Positions 16,182 to 25,255 of a DNA stretch of 64,000 nucleotides are shown here, piece by piece. Below the pieces are notes generated by a model. That model did not search any database, had not been told where the DNA came from, and was given only the letters and a program-made list of their open reading frames with translations. The stretch's first letter is position 1. Each line of letters starts with the position of its first letter. Source of the DNA: Rothia nasimurium (GTDB lineage: Bacteria > Actinomycetota > Actinomycetes > Actinomycetales > Micrococcaceae); NCBI RefSeq assembly GCF_928392795.1, contig NZ_CAKMTJ010000004.1:62001-126000 (forward strand). The letters are read 5' to 3'. The position numbers were made by a program, and so were the translations under genes.

Positions 16182-17876
16182 GTGACAGAAAACCGAGCAC
16201 TTGAGGGTAGCGCCCAGACCCTGCGCCCCCGCCAGGTTACCGAGCGCACCTGCGCTGAGGTTGCCGACTGGCTGGCCGAGGTGGGCCTAGAGGCCCAGCT
16301 GGTGCAGGCGTCCGCCCGCCCCATCACGGGTATCACCATGGACTCTCGCGAGGTGCAGCCCGGCGACCTCTACGTTGCCCTGGGTGGAGCCAAGGCCCAC
16401 GGTGCGTCCTTTCTTCCTGCTGCAATCGAGTTGGGGGCGTCCGCCCTGCTGACCGACGAAGCGGGCCTTGAGATTGTGCGCGAGCTGGGTATTCCCGATG
16501 ACCTGGGTGTAGTCACCACCGACCAGGTGCGAGCTGCTGTCGGCCCGCTCTCTGCTCGCATTTACGCTTCTCAGCCCAGCAGCGGGGGAGCACCCCGCCT
16601 TTTTGCGGTGACCGGTACCAACGGCAAGACCACCACCACCTACATGACCAACTCGATCATGCAGGCCCTGGGCCACACCACCGGCCTGATTGGAACCATT
16701 GAGATTCTTGCCGGTGGCCAGGCTATTCCCTCTAAGCTCACCACTCCCGAGTCCCCCCACGTGCACTCCCTTATCGCTCTGATGCGTGAGCAGGGTATTA
16801 CCAGCGCAGCGATGGAGGTGTCATCCCATGCCCTGGATTACCGCCGTGTCGATGGCATCCGATACGACATTGCGGGCTTTACCAACCTCACCCAGGACCA
16901 CCTAGACCTGCACGGCACCATGGAGAGCTATTTTGACTCCAAGGCCGAGCTCTTCACCCCGGCCCGCACCCGCCGCGCCGTCATTACCGCCGACGACCGC
17001 TGGGGCCTTGCTATGGCAGAGCGTGCGGTTCAGGCCCTGGGGGCCCGCGCTGTGGTCCGCCTCTTTACCAACTTCGGTGCCGGCTATGAGCCGGGGGCGG
17101 ACGCGCTCACCTCCCTTGCTGCCCAGGACTGGGCTCTGGTGCAGGTAGAGCGCTCCGGCATCGGCCACTCCTTCACTCTGCGCCGGGGCGACGGTTTTGA
17201 ACTGCCCAGTGCCACCTTACTCCCGGCAGACTTCAACGTCTCGAACGCCGCATTAGCCGCCGTGATGGTCTTTGAGAGCGCCCGCGATGGTCTAGAACGT
17301 GACCGCATCGTGGAGGCGCTATCGCGCACCGAGACCCTGACACCCGTTGTGCCCGGCCGTATGCAGCTGATTTCCACCGAACCTACCGCCCTGGTGGATT
17401 TCGCCCACAACCCCGATGCTCTAAAACGTGCCCTCGAGGCAATTGAGCCTGCTGACGAGGACGGCAAGGTTATTATCGTTTTCGGTGCAACCGGTGAACG
17501 CGACCAGACCAAGCGCCCCCTGATGGGCGAAATTGCGGCCACCTACGCCGATATCGTGGTGGTGACCGACGATGACCCCCACGGTGAAGACCCTGCTCCC
17601 ATTCGTGAGGCCGTTGAGGCCGGTGCCAGCGCGGCCTGTGAAGCCGGTGCCCGAGCCCACCGGGTGCTCAACATTGAGCCCCGTGCGGCAGCAATCGACG
17701 AGGCTATCGCCCTGGCTGGCCCCAAGGACTCAATACTGGTGGCGGGTCGCGGGCATGAGGTAGCCCAGGACGTTGCCGGTACCGATATCGAGCTTGACGA
17801 CCGTGTAGAAACTGCCCGCGCCCTGCAAGCTGCTGGTTTCAGCGTGCTCCCGGCCTACCAGAACCACCAGAAGTAA
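16182..17876 (+). CDS. murE: UDP-MurNAc-tripeptide synthetase MurE (probably L-lysine type)
   Basis: ATP-dependent Mur ligase of 564 residues that adds the third amino acid to UDP-MurNAc-L-Ala-D-Glu. The P-loop is VTGTNGKTTTTYM; the middle domain has EVSSHALDYRRV and the C-terminal domain VDFAHNPDAL. The residues that choose the diamino acid read TDDDPHGED (17565-17591). In meso-DAP enzymes this is DNPR, so the Arg is replaced by His and meso-DAP is unlikely; L-lysine fits Micrococcaceae walls. The start is GTG 16182 because GGAGGG precedes it; the frame is open further upstream inside ftsI. Confidence 0.93.
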   Translation: MTENRALEGSAQTLRPRQVTERTCAEVADWLAEVGLEAQLVQASARPITGITMDSREVQPGDLYVALGGAKAHGASFLPAAIELGASALLTDEAGLEIVRELGIPDDLGVVTTDQVRAAVGPLSARIYASQPSSGGAPRLFAVTGTNGKTTTTYMTNSIMQALGHTTGLIGTIEILAGGQAIPSKLTTPESPHVHSLIALMREQGITSAAMEVSSHALDYRRVDGIRYDIAGFTNLTQDHLDLHGTMESYFDSKAELFTPARTRRAVITADDRWGLAMAERAVQALGARAVVRLFTNFGAGYEPGADALTSLAAQDWALVQVERSGIGHSFTLRRGDGFELPSATLLPADFNVSNAALAAVMVFESARDGLERDRIVEALSRTETLTPVVPGRMQLISTEPTALVDFAHNPDALKRALEAIEPADEDGKVIIVFGATGERDQTKRPLMGEIAATYADIVVVTDDDPHGEDPAPIREAVEAGASAACEAGARAHRVLNIEPRAAAIDEAIALAGPKDSILVAGRGHEVAQDVAGTDIELDDRVETARALQAAGFSVLPAYQNHQK

Positions 17877-17891
17877 CCTAAGGGTAAACCT

Positions 17892-19487
17892 ATGATTGAA
17901 CTTTCAGCGCTTGAGATTGAAGAAGCTGTAGCGGGCACCCTCCTGGGGGTAGACCCTGCCGCTGCTCCTGTTCTGACCTGTACTTCTGCCACGACAGATT
18001 CCCGCGAGGTCGGTCCCGGCTGCCTTTTTATCGCCAAGCCTGGCGAGGTGACGGACGGCCATCACTTCCTGCCTGCCGCCTTTGAGCAGGGTGCCTCTCT
18101 AGCTCTTGTTGAACGTGAGGTTCAGGACGCCGCTGGTCAGGTCTACCCCTCCATTCTGGTGGACGATGTCGTGCTGGCTATGGGCCGTCTGGCCGCCTAC
18201 ATCGTGACCCGCCTGCGCGAGCGTGGGGAGGTCACGGTCGTGGGTATTACCGGCTCAGCGGGTAAGACCACCACCAAGGACCTGCTGGCAGCCATCTTTG
18301 GCGCTGAGGGCAAGACTGTAGCCCCCATCGGGTCCTTCAACGGTGAAGTTGGTGTACCGCTGACCGTCTTTAGGGCAGAGGAAGACACCCGTTACCTGGT
18401 CATTGAGATGGGCGCTGACCGGGTGGGCAACATCAAGTACCTGACCGATATGATTTCCCCTGACTACGGCATTGTGCTCAAGGTCGGTACCGCCCACGCC
18501 GGGGAATTCGGTGGCATCGATAATATCGAAGCAACCAAGGGCGAGATGGCCGAAGGCGTCCGCCTGGGCCTGGGCCTGAACATTGATGACTACCGTGTGC
18601 GCCGCATGATCAACCGGGCCTCTACTCCCGTCACCTACTTTGGTGTGGAGGGCCGCGAAGCCGAGCTGACCCACACCAGCAACCCCGGGGTAGCAGAATA
18701 CCGGATGACGGCGTCCGGCCTCACCACCACCGATGAAGGCAAGCCGGCTTTTACCCTGACCTTCCCCGATGGGCAGAGCTTTGACATTAGCTCCCAGCTC
18801 ATTGGCGAGCACCACGTCTATAACCTGCTGGCGGCAGCCACCGTGGCCTATCAGGCCGGTATTGCCCCCCAGCGCATTGCAGAGCAACTCAACACTGCCG
18901 GGGCTGCCTCCAAGTGGCGTATGCAGCGCACCGACCGTCCCGATGGCGTCACCGTTATCAACGACGCCTACAACGCCAACCCCGAATCCATGACCGCTGC
19001 CCTGCAGACCCTAGCCCAGCTGGGCCGTCTGCCCTCAACCAACCGCACCTGGGCCGTCCTCGGTGCCATGCTGGAACTGGGGGACCAGACCCTCACTGAA
19101 CACGACCGTATCGGTCAGCTAGCCGTACGTCTCAACATCTCCAAACTCATTGCTGTTGGGGATATTGCCAAGCCCATCTACAACACCGCCCACCTTGAAG
19201 GTTCCTGGGGCAATGAGGCAACCTGGGTTGCCAGCACCGACGAAGCCTTCGAGCTCCTGCGTGGCGCTCTTGAGCCGGGTGACATTGTCCTTTTCAAGTC
19301 CTCCAACGGGGCTGGCCTGGGCCTTCTCGGGCAAAAAGTTGCCGACTATGAGGGCAACCTCACCCATACCGAGCGTGATAGTGGGCAATCACAGCCCTGG
19401 TTAAGCGCCGGTGACTTTGTTCAGGCACTAAACTCAGACAGTGGCGCCCAGCCCGATGCTGCCGCCAAGACTACAGATAACTCATAA
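17892..19487 (+). CDS. murF: UDP-MurNAc-pentapeptide synthetase (MurF)
   Basis: A 531-residue Mur ligase that adds D-Ala-D-Ala to the UDP-MurNAc-tripeptide using ATP, the last cytosolic amino-acid addition. The ATP-binding motif is ITGSAGKTTTKDLL. MGADRVGNIKYL and VINDAYNANPESM are the family blocks in the central and C-terminal domains. It starts 15 bp after murE, with an AAGGGTAA-like ribosome site. The C-terminal 40 residues are Ser/Gln/Asp-rich and likely disordered. No ddl gene is seen in this cluster, so D-Ala-D-Ala must come from elsewhere, as is usual in actinobacteria. Confidence 0.95.
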   Translation: MIELSALEIEEAVAGTLLGVDPAAAPVLTCTSATTDSREVGPGCLFIAKPGEVTDGHHFLPAAFEQGASLALVEREVQDAAGQVYPSILVDDVVLAMGRLAAYIVTRLRERGEVTVVGITGSAGKTTTKDLLAAIFGAEGKTVAPIGSFNGEVGVPLTVFRAEEDTRYLVIEMGADRVGNIKYLTDMISPDYGIVLKVGTAHAGEFGGIDNIEATKGEMAEGVRLGLGLNIDDYRVRRMINRASTPVTYFGVEGREAELTHTSNPGVAEYRMTASGLTTTDEGKPAFTLTFPDGQSFDISSQLIGEHHVYNLLAAATVAYQAGIAPQRIAEQLNTAGAASKWRMQRTDRPDGVTVINDAYNANPESMTAALQTLAQLGRLPSTNRTWAVLGAMLELGDQTLTEHDRIGQLAVRLNISKLIAVGDIAKPIYNTAHLEGSWGNEATWVASTDEAFELLRGALEPGDIVLFKSSNGAGLGLLGQKVADYEGNLTHTERDSGQSQPWLSAGDFVQALNSDSGAQPDAAAKTTDNS

Positions 19488-19508
19488 CCGGGAAGGCACA
19501 GACACCGC

Positions 19509-20627
19509 ATGATTTCTATCCTGTTGGCTGCCGCTTTCGGCCTGATCATCTCGATCGCCGGAACCCCGCTCTACACCAAATGGTTGGTGAAGCAGCAGTT
19601 CGGCCAGTTTATTCGCGAAGACGGCCCCACCTCACACCAGACCAAACGGGGCACCCCCACCATGGGCGGTGTCATGATGATGGCAGCAACCGTCCTCGGT
19701 TTCTTCCTGGCCCTGGGCCTCTCAGCCCTGCTCACCGGGACTAGCCTGGCTCCGTCAGCCTCGGTTCTTTTGGCTATGTTCCTCATGCTGGGTATGGCTG
19801 GCGTTGGCTTCATCGACGACTTCCAGAAGATTTGGAAGAAGCAGAGTGAGGGCCTGACTCCCAAGGGCAAAATCGTGCTCCAGGGGCTCATCGGTACCCT
19901 CTTTGCGGTTGGTGCGCTGCTGATTAAGGACGAGCGGGGCTGGTCACCTGCCTCCTTCAACCTCTCCTTCACCCGTGATATCTCCTGGCTGGATTTGGCC
20001 TTTGCCGGGCCTGTGGTGGGTATTATCCTCTTCATTATCTGGGCCAACCTGATTGCCACCGCCACCACTAACGCCGTGAACCTGACCGATGGCCTGGACG
20101 GTCTGGCAACCGGTGCAGCCATTATGGTCTTTAGCGGCTACCTACTGATTTCTATGTGGCAGCAGCAGCACCTGTGTGCTCCCGGTTCCCTCGATAATGT
20201 CTGCTATGAGGTTCCTGACTCAGGCCAGATGGCTATGCTGGCAGCTTCTCTGATTGGCGCCCTGATTGGCTTCCTCTGGTGGAACACCTCACCGGCTACT
20301 ATCTTCATGGGCGATACCGGTTCCTTAGGTTTGGGCGGTGCCCTGGCGGCCTTCGCCATCATCACCCGCACCCAGATGCTTCTGCCGATTATCGCAGGCC
20401 TCTTCGTGATGATTGCCCTTTCCGTCATTATTCAGGTGGGCTACTTCAAGATGAGCGGGGGCAAGCGCGTCTTCCGCATGGCCCCCCTGCAACATCACTT
20501 TGAGCTCAAGGGCTGGACCGAAGTGAACGTAGTAATCCGCTTCTGGATTCTCGCTGGCCTGTTTGTGGCTATCGCATTGGGCATCTTCTACGGTGACTGG
20601 CTCCTGAGCAACGGAGGTGTTTTCTAA
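19509..20627 (+). CDS. mraY: Phospho-N-acetylmuramoyl-pentapeptide transferase
   Basis: Polytopic membrane enzyme of 372 residues that transfers phospho-MurNAc-pentapeptide from UDP to undecaprenyl phosphate, forming lipid I. About ten hydrophobic helices are visible. Diagnostic cytoplasmic motifs: GTPTMGGVM near residue 51, FIDDFQK with the Asp pair, NLTDGLDGLATG, and FMGDTGSLGLGG; then PLQHHFELKGW near the end. The stop codon shares one base with the murD start (TAATG), so the two are translationally coupled. Confidence 0.96.
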   Translation: MISILLAAAFGLIISIAGTPLYTKWLVKQQFGQFIREDGPTSHQTKRGTPTMGGVMMMAATVLGFFLALGLSALLTGTSLAPSASVLLAMFLMLGMAGVGFIDDFQKIWKKQSEGLTPKGKIVLQGLIGTLFAVGALLIKDERGWSPASFNLSFTRDISWLDLAFAGPVVGIILFIIWANLIATATTNAVNLTDGLDGLATGAAIMVFSGYLLISMWQQQHLCAPGSLDNVCYEVPDSGQMAMLAASLIGALIGFLWWNTSPATIFMGDTGSLGLGGALAAFAIITRTQMLLPIIAGLFVMIALSVIIQVGYFKMSGGKRVFRMAPLQHHFELKGWTEVNVVIRFWILAGLFVAIALGIFYGDWLLSNGGVF

Positions 20628-22162
20628 TGCAGGCAACTAATGCCAACCCCGTTTACGGGTATGAACGCCTGGAAGCGCTGACCAGCTGGGAGTCTGACTG
20701 GGCCGGTCTGCGCGTGGTCGTAGCCGGTTTGGGAATCTCTGGTTTCTCAGCCGCTGACACCCTGATTGAGCTGGGTGCCCGCGTGGTCGTGGTGGACGGT
20801 AACGATAACGAAGTTACTCGTGGTAAGGCCGATACTCTCAAGATTGTGGGTGCGGTCGGTTCGGTGCTGGGCGCCGGAGCCATGGACGCCCTGCCTCTGG
20901 TCGAGGGGCAGCCCGCTGACCTTGTGGTCACCTCACCTGGCCTAGCCCCCACCATCGGAATTTTGGCCGATGCTGTAGCCCAGAAGATTCAAATCTGGGG
21001 TGACGTTGAGCTGGCCTGGCGTCTGCGTCAGCGCGAAGGACGCAAGGTTGCCCCCTGGCTGGCCATTACCGGAACCAACGGCAAGACCACCACCGTGGGC
21101 ATGACCGAATCTATCCTGCAGACTGCAGGCTACAAGGCTATCGCCGTGGGCAACGTCGGCACCCCCATCTTGGACGCCCTACGCGACCCCGTTGACTACG
21201 ACTTCTTCGCCGTTGAGCTCTCAAGCTTCCAGCTGCACTGGACCTACTCCATGTCACCCCTGGCGTCCGTTGTGCTCAACGTGGCAGAAGACCACGTTGA
21301 CTGGCACGCCGGCTACGATAACTACCTGGCCGATAAGGCCCGTATCTACGAAAACACTCAGTTCGCCTGCATCTTCAACGCTAACTACCCAGAAATTGTG
21401 CAGATGGTAGAAGAGGCGGACGTCGTTGAGGGCGCTCGCGCCATCGGCTTTTGGGCAGACACGCCCGGTCTTTCCATGCTGGGGGTCATCGATGGCCTCC
21501 TGATCGACCGGGCCTTCCTCGATGATCGCCGCAACCAGGCCCTGGAAGTAGCTGAGGTAGCAGACACCGGCCAGCTTCCGACCAAGCACACCGTCGAGAA
21601 CGCCCTGGTTGCAGCAGCTCTCACTCGCGCCGCCGGTATTGAACCGGAACAGGTCAAGGCCGGTTTGCAGAACTACGAGCCCGGTGCCCACCGTATCCAG
21701 CTGGTAGCCAATACCCACGGGGTGCTCTGGGTCAACGACTCTAAGGCCACCAACCCCCACGCAGCCAACGCTTCTTTGGCCTCCTTCAACCCCGTCATCT
21801 GGGTAGCAGGCGGCCTCTCCAAGGGCGTTACCTACGACGAGCTAGTGGCCGAACACAAGGACCGCCTCAAGGCCGTGGTCATGATTGGCACCGACACTGC
21901 AGCCCTGGTAACCGCTCTAGCCGAGCAGGCACCTGATGTGCCGGTCTACAAGATCAGTGAAAGCTCTCTACTAGCTGATGCCAGTGACGGCCGGGCGGTG
22001 ATGAAACTGGCAGTTGCCAAGGCCCACGAGATTTCGGAACAGAACGATACCGTGCTCATGGCCCCTGCCGCAGCCTCAATGGACCAGTTCACCTCCTACG
22101 CTGACCGCGGTAATGCCTTTATCGATGCGGTAGCTGACCTGGTCAACCAGATTAATTCCTAA
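20627..22162 (+). CDS. murD: UDP-N-acetylmuramoylalanine--D-glutamate ligase (MurD)
   Basis: A 511-residue Mur ligase that adds D-Glu to UDP-MurNAc-L-Ala. A Rossmann-like N-terminal domain (VVVAGLGISGFSAADTLIELGA) precedes the ATP motif ITGTNGKTTTVGM, the catalytic-domain motif AEDHVDWH and the C-terminal VNDSKATNPHAA. About 30 residues longer at its N terminus than many MurD proteins. The start codon ATG overlaps the mraY stop by one base. A gap of 113 bp to ftsW shows no gene or clear signal. Confidence 0.95.
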   Translation: MQATNANPVYGYERLEALTSWESDWAGLRVVVAGLGISGFSAADTLIELGARVVVVDGNDNEVTRGKADTLKIVGAVGSVLGAGAMDALPLVEGQPADLVVTSPGLAPTIGILADAVAQKIQIWGDVELAWRLRQREGRKVAPWLAITGTNGKTTTVGMTESILQTAGYKAIAVGNVGTPILDALRDPVDYDFFAVELSSFQLHWTYSMSPLASVVLNVAEDHVDWHAGYDNYLADKARIYENTQFACIFNANYPEIVQMVEEADVVEGARAIGFWADTPGLSMLGVIDGLLIDRAFLDDRRNQALEVAEVADTGQLPTKHTVENALVAAALTRAAGIEPEQVKAGLQNYEPGAHRIQLVANTHGVLWVNDSKATNPHAANASLASFNPVIWVAGGLSKGVTYDELVAEHKDRLKAVVMIGTDTAALVTALAEQAPDVPVYKISESSLLADASDGRAVMKLAVAKAHEISEQNDTVLMAPAAASMDQFTSYADRGNAFIDAVADLVNQINS

Positions 22163-22275
22163 AACCAAAGAAGTGGAGGGCTGGGTAATCAGTAGCTACT
22201 GGTTCCCACCCTCCCTCACCTTTAAGCGCACCTACGGCGGGCGTCCGAACACGAGAGAAGAGAAGCGAAAAGACT

Positions 22276-24066
22276 ATGAGCCTGGCAGCAGAACCCCGGT
22301 CACCGCAGCGTCCTGGCTTGATTCGGCGTCTGTGGGAGAGATCCCGGAACACCTGGGAGAACGCCCAGGTACGTTTGGGCTCCATGGTGCTGACCGATGT
22401 GCCCATCGTGCTGGTAGTGACCGCCACCGTGCTCACCCTCTTTGGCGTGATGATGGTGCTCTCTGCCTCAAGCGTGGAACAGATTTCATCGGGCGCAGGT
22501 GCCTTCAGCCAGGCCCGCTCCCAGGGCATGTTCGCGATACTGGGTCTCGTTGCTATGCTGATCGTGGGCTACCTGGTACCGGTCATCTGGTACCGGCGGC
22601 CCTGGGTAGTGCACACCCTGCTGGGCCTGGCCGCCCTGTTGCTGATTGCGGTTATTTTTGTGGGAACCACCGTCAACGGCAACCGCAACTGGATCAACAT
22701 CGCCGGTTTCTCGATTCAGCCCTCGGAGTTTGCTAAGCCCATCATGATTCTCTGGCTGGCCTCGGTCTACTCCCGCCAGGGGCGCATCGACAGGGGAACC
22801 CTAGCCCAGACTGCCTATAAGGGCCTGGTACCAGCTCTCTTAGGGTTTGGCCTGATAGTCACCCTGATTCTGGCCGGCCATGACGTGGGTACCGTGCTCA
22901 TCTATGCTCTCTTCTTCAGCGCGATTTTCATGGCTGCCCGCCCCTCCCGCGGGCTAGTGATGATTAGCGCGGGCCTGGGCACCTTGGCCGCCATCATGAT
23001 GGTAGCCATCAGCCCCAACCGCATCGAGCGTCTCTTCAACACCTTTGCCTTCTGGCGCGACTGCGTTGAGGCCACCTGCGACCAGGCCAACTCTGGCCTG
23101 GCAGCACTCGCTACCGGCGGCTTCTGGGGCGTGGGCCTGGGCCAGTCCCGCCAGAAGTACAACTACCTGCCTGAAGCCCACAACGACTACATTTTCGCGG
23201 TGGTCGGTGAAGAACTGGGTCTGATTGGTGCTATCGCTGTGCTGCTGCTCTACGCAGCCCTAATCTACTGCGCTATGCGTATCCTGCTGCGCTCCTCTGA
23301 CCTCTTTATTCGCTACGCCACCATTGGCATCATCACCTGGATCGCCGGCCAGGCCCTGCTCAACATCGCTATGGTGGTAGGGCTTATGCCCGTCATCGGT
23401 GTGCCCCTGCCCTTTATTTCTGCCGGTGGTTCCGCCCTGGTCTCGTCACTGACCGGTATCGGAATTCTTATCGCCTTTGCCCGGCAGACCCCCCTCAACC
23501 CGATTGTGGGGGAGCGTACCGGCATCGCCAACAGCAAGATGCAAAAGGACGCCGCCCGCCGCCTTGCTCTGGCCCATATCGCTGAGCGGGAGCAGGCCGT
23601 CATCGCCGCAGACCCCGACGGCACAGGCTGGACTCTCGATAAGCTCACCACCCGCCTGGGCGCCCTCGTCGACGGGCGCACCCCGGCCCGCCCGGCGGCG
23701 TCCGCCCCTCAACGCGCCCAGGGGAGTGCGCGCACCGTGAGGCCCTCGGCAGCTACGGCGCGTCCGTCCGCCCAGACCGTCCGCCGGTCAAGCCCCCTGT
23801 CAGCTGAAGCCAGTGCCGAGGCCGCTATGGCCCGACGCTCTAGCTCGGCCAGCGGCGCCCGCCCCTCTGCCAGCGTGCAACAGGCTCACACCCGCACCAC
23901 TGCGGCTCAGCCCCAGCACCCTGCCCGCCCGGCTGCGCCCAGCACTGCAGCCAAGCCGCAGACCACCGAGCCACAAGCCCCCACCCCCAAGGAGCAAAAA
24001 CTGCCCGCTGGCCTGCGCACTATCCGCAAAGCCCGCAAGCTGCCAGAGGAGCACTCAGAGGGGTAA
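22276..24066 (+). CDS. ftsW: Septal peptidoglycan glycosyltransferase FtsW with long cytoplasmic tail
   Basis: SEDS-family polymerase of 596 residues that builds glycan strands at the septum from lipid II, paired with FtsI. Ten or so transmembrane helices occupy residues about 40-415. Family motifs include NGNRNWI, EFAKPIMILWLA, HNDYIFAVVGEELGLIGA and VPLPFISAGGSALV. The last 170 residues or so are a low-complexity tail rich in Ala, Pro, Ser and Arg with loose RPSA repeats, absent from shorter FtsW proteins. The start is the ATG at 22276 behind a purine-rich stretch. The tail may be a disordered docking region for other division proteins, which is inference. Confidence 0.94.
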   Translation: MSLAAEPRSPQRPGLIRRLWERSRNTWENAQVRLGSMVLTDVPIVLVVTATVLTLFGVMMVLSASSVEQISSGAGAFSQARSQGMFAILGLVAMLIVGYLVPVIWYRRPWVVHTLLGLAALLLIAVIFVGTTVNGNRNWINIAGFSIQPSEFAKPIMILWLASVYSRQGRIDRGTLAQTAYKGLVPALLGFGLIVTLILAGHDVGTVLIYALFFSAIFMAARPSRGLVMISAGLGTLAAIMMVAISPNRIERLFNTFAFWRDCVEATCDQANSGLAALATGGFWGVGLGQSRQKYNYLPEAHNDYIFAVVGEELGLIGAIAVLLLYAALIYCAMRILLRSSDLFIRYATIGIITWIAGQALLNIAMVVGLMPVIGVPLPFISAGGSALVSSLTGIGILIAFARQTPLNPIVGERTGIANSKMQKDAARRLALAHIAEREQAVIAADPDGTGWTLDKLTTRLGALVDGRTPARPAASAPQRAQGSARTVRPSAATARPSAQTVRRSSPLSAEASAEAAMARRSSSASGARPSASVQQAHTRTTAAQPQHPARPAAPSTAAKPQTTEPQAPTPKEQKLPAGLRTIRKARKLPEEHSEG

Positions 24067-24157
24067 GCTGGCTCACTGCCCCCGCCCTCAAGATGTACCT
24101 GTGGCCCAATCCGCGTAAACTAAGGGTCGAAACAGAACACTAAGGGAGTGAAACCTG

Positions 24158-25255
24158 ATGACCCACGCACCCACTGTCGTGCTGGCAGGCGGAGGCACAG
24201 CCGGGCATATCAACCCCATGCTGGCTATCGCCCGAGCCCTCCAGGAGCGCGAGCCTGACGTCACTATCATGACCGTCGGCACCGAAAATAGCATGGAGGC
24301 CCGGCTTGTACCGGCAGCGGGCTACGACATCAGCTTCATCCCGAAAGTTCCCTTCCCCCGCCGCCCCAACCTTGACGCCATCAAGTTCCCCGGCCGGTTC
24401 CGGGCCTCGCTCAAGCAGGCCGAGAAGATTCTGACCGATACCGGGGCGGACGTCCTGGTGGGCGTGGGTGGTTACGTGTGCACCCCCATGTACCTGGCAG
24501 CCCGCAAGCTGGGTGTGCCCGTAGTGATTCACGAGGCCAACGCCAAGCCCGGCCTCGCCAACAAGGTGGGCGCGAAGAAGGCTGCCCTGGTAGCTACCGC
24601 CTTCCCCGATACCCCCATCGCCGGTGCACGCACCGTGGGTATGCCCATGCGCCAGAACATCGCCGACCTCGACCGCACCTCCGAACAGGGGGCTGCCCGG
24701 GAGCGTCTGGGTCTTGACCCGGCGCTGCCCACTCTGGTGGTCACCGGTGGGTCCCTGGGAGCCTTGAGCCTCAACCGGGCAATCGCCGAAATCATCGACG
24801 AGATTGGCCCGGCAGGCTACCAGCTACTGCACATCACCGGCCGTGACAAGGCGGTTAAGGACGAGTCCGGCCAGCTCCGCACAGCCCCCGGCTACCAGCA
24901 GGTTGAGTTCATTACCTCCATGGAAGATGTCTACGCAGCTGCTGACCTTATGATTGTGCGCTCTGGTGCGGCAACCGTCAGCGAGGTCGCTGCCGTGGGC
25001 CTACCGGCTATCTTTGTTCCCCTACCCATCGGCAACGGCGAGCAGGCACTCAATGCCCGCTCCCTGGTGGCTGCCGGGGCAGCCCTGCTGGTTGACGACT
25101 CAGATTTCACCGCTAGCTGGTTCCGCCAGAATGTACCGGCCCTGCTAGCAGACACCGATAAACTTACCGACATGGCAGAAAAGTCCTACCGGCACGGCAT
25201 CCGCGATGCTGCGCAGGTTATGGCAGACGAAGTACTGAAGGCGGCCCGCGCATGA
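24158..25255 (+). CDS. murG: UDP-N-acetylglucosamine--undecaprenyl-PP-MurNAc-pentapeptide GlcNAc transferase
   Basis: GT28 enzyme of 365 residues, peripheral on the inner membrane face, that adds GlcNAc to lipid I to form lipid II. The N-terminal glycine motif VLAGGGTAGHINPMLAIA and the second domain blocks VTGGSLGALSLNRA, MIVRSGAATVSEVAAVGLPAIFVP and GEQALNA (UDP-GlcNAc binding) are clear. AGGGAG lies upstream of the ATG. The stop overlaps the murC start by 4 bp (ATGA). Confidence 0.96.
   Translation: MTHAPTVVLAGGGTAGHINPMLAIARALQEREPDVTIMTVGTENSMEARLVPAAGYDISFIPKVPFPRRPNLDAIKFPGRFRASLKQAEKILTDTGADVLVGVGGYVCTPMYLAARKLGVPVVIHEANAKPGLANKVGAKKAALVATAFPDTPIAGARTVGMPMRQNIADLDRTSEQGAARERLGLDPALPTLVVTGGSLGALSLNRAIAEIIDEIGPAGYQLLHITGRDKAVKDESGQLRTAPGYQQVEFITSMEDVYAAADLMIVRSGAATVSEVAAVGLPAIFVPLPIGNGEQALNARSLVAAGAALLVDDSDFTASWFRQNVPALLADTDKLTDMAEKSYRHGIRDAAQVMADEVLKAARA

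Noticed and set aside
22173..22736. 187-codon frame between murD and ftsW
   Set aside because: Most of it overlaps ftsW in another frame, it has Arg/Gly/His-rich non-protein-like content, and the unique 100 bp show no conserved feature.
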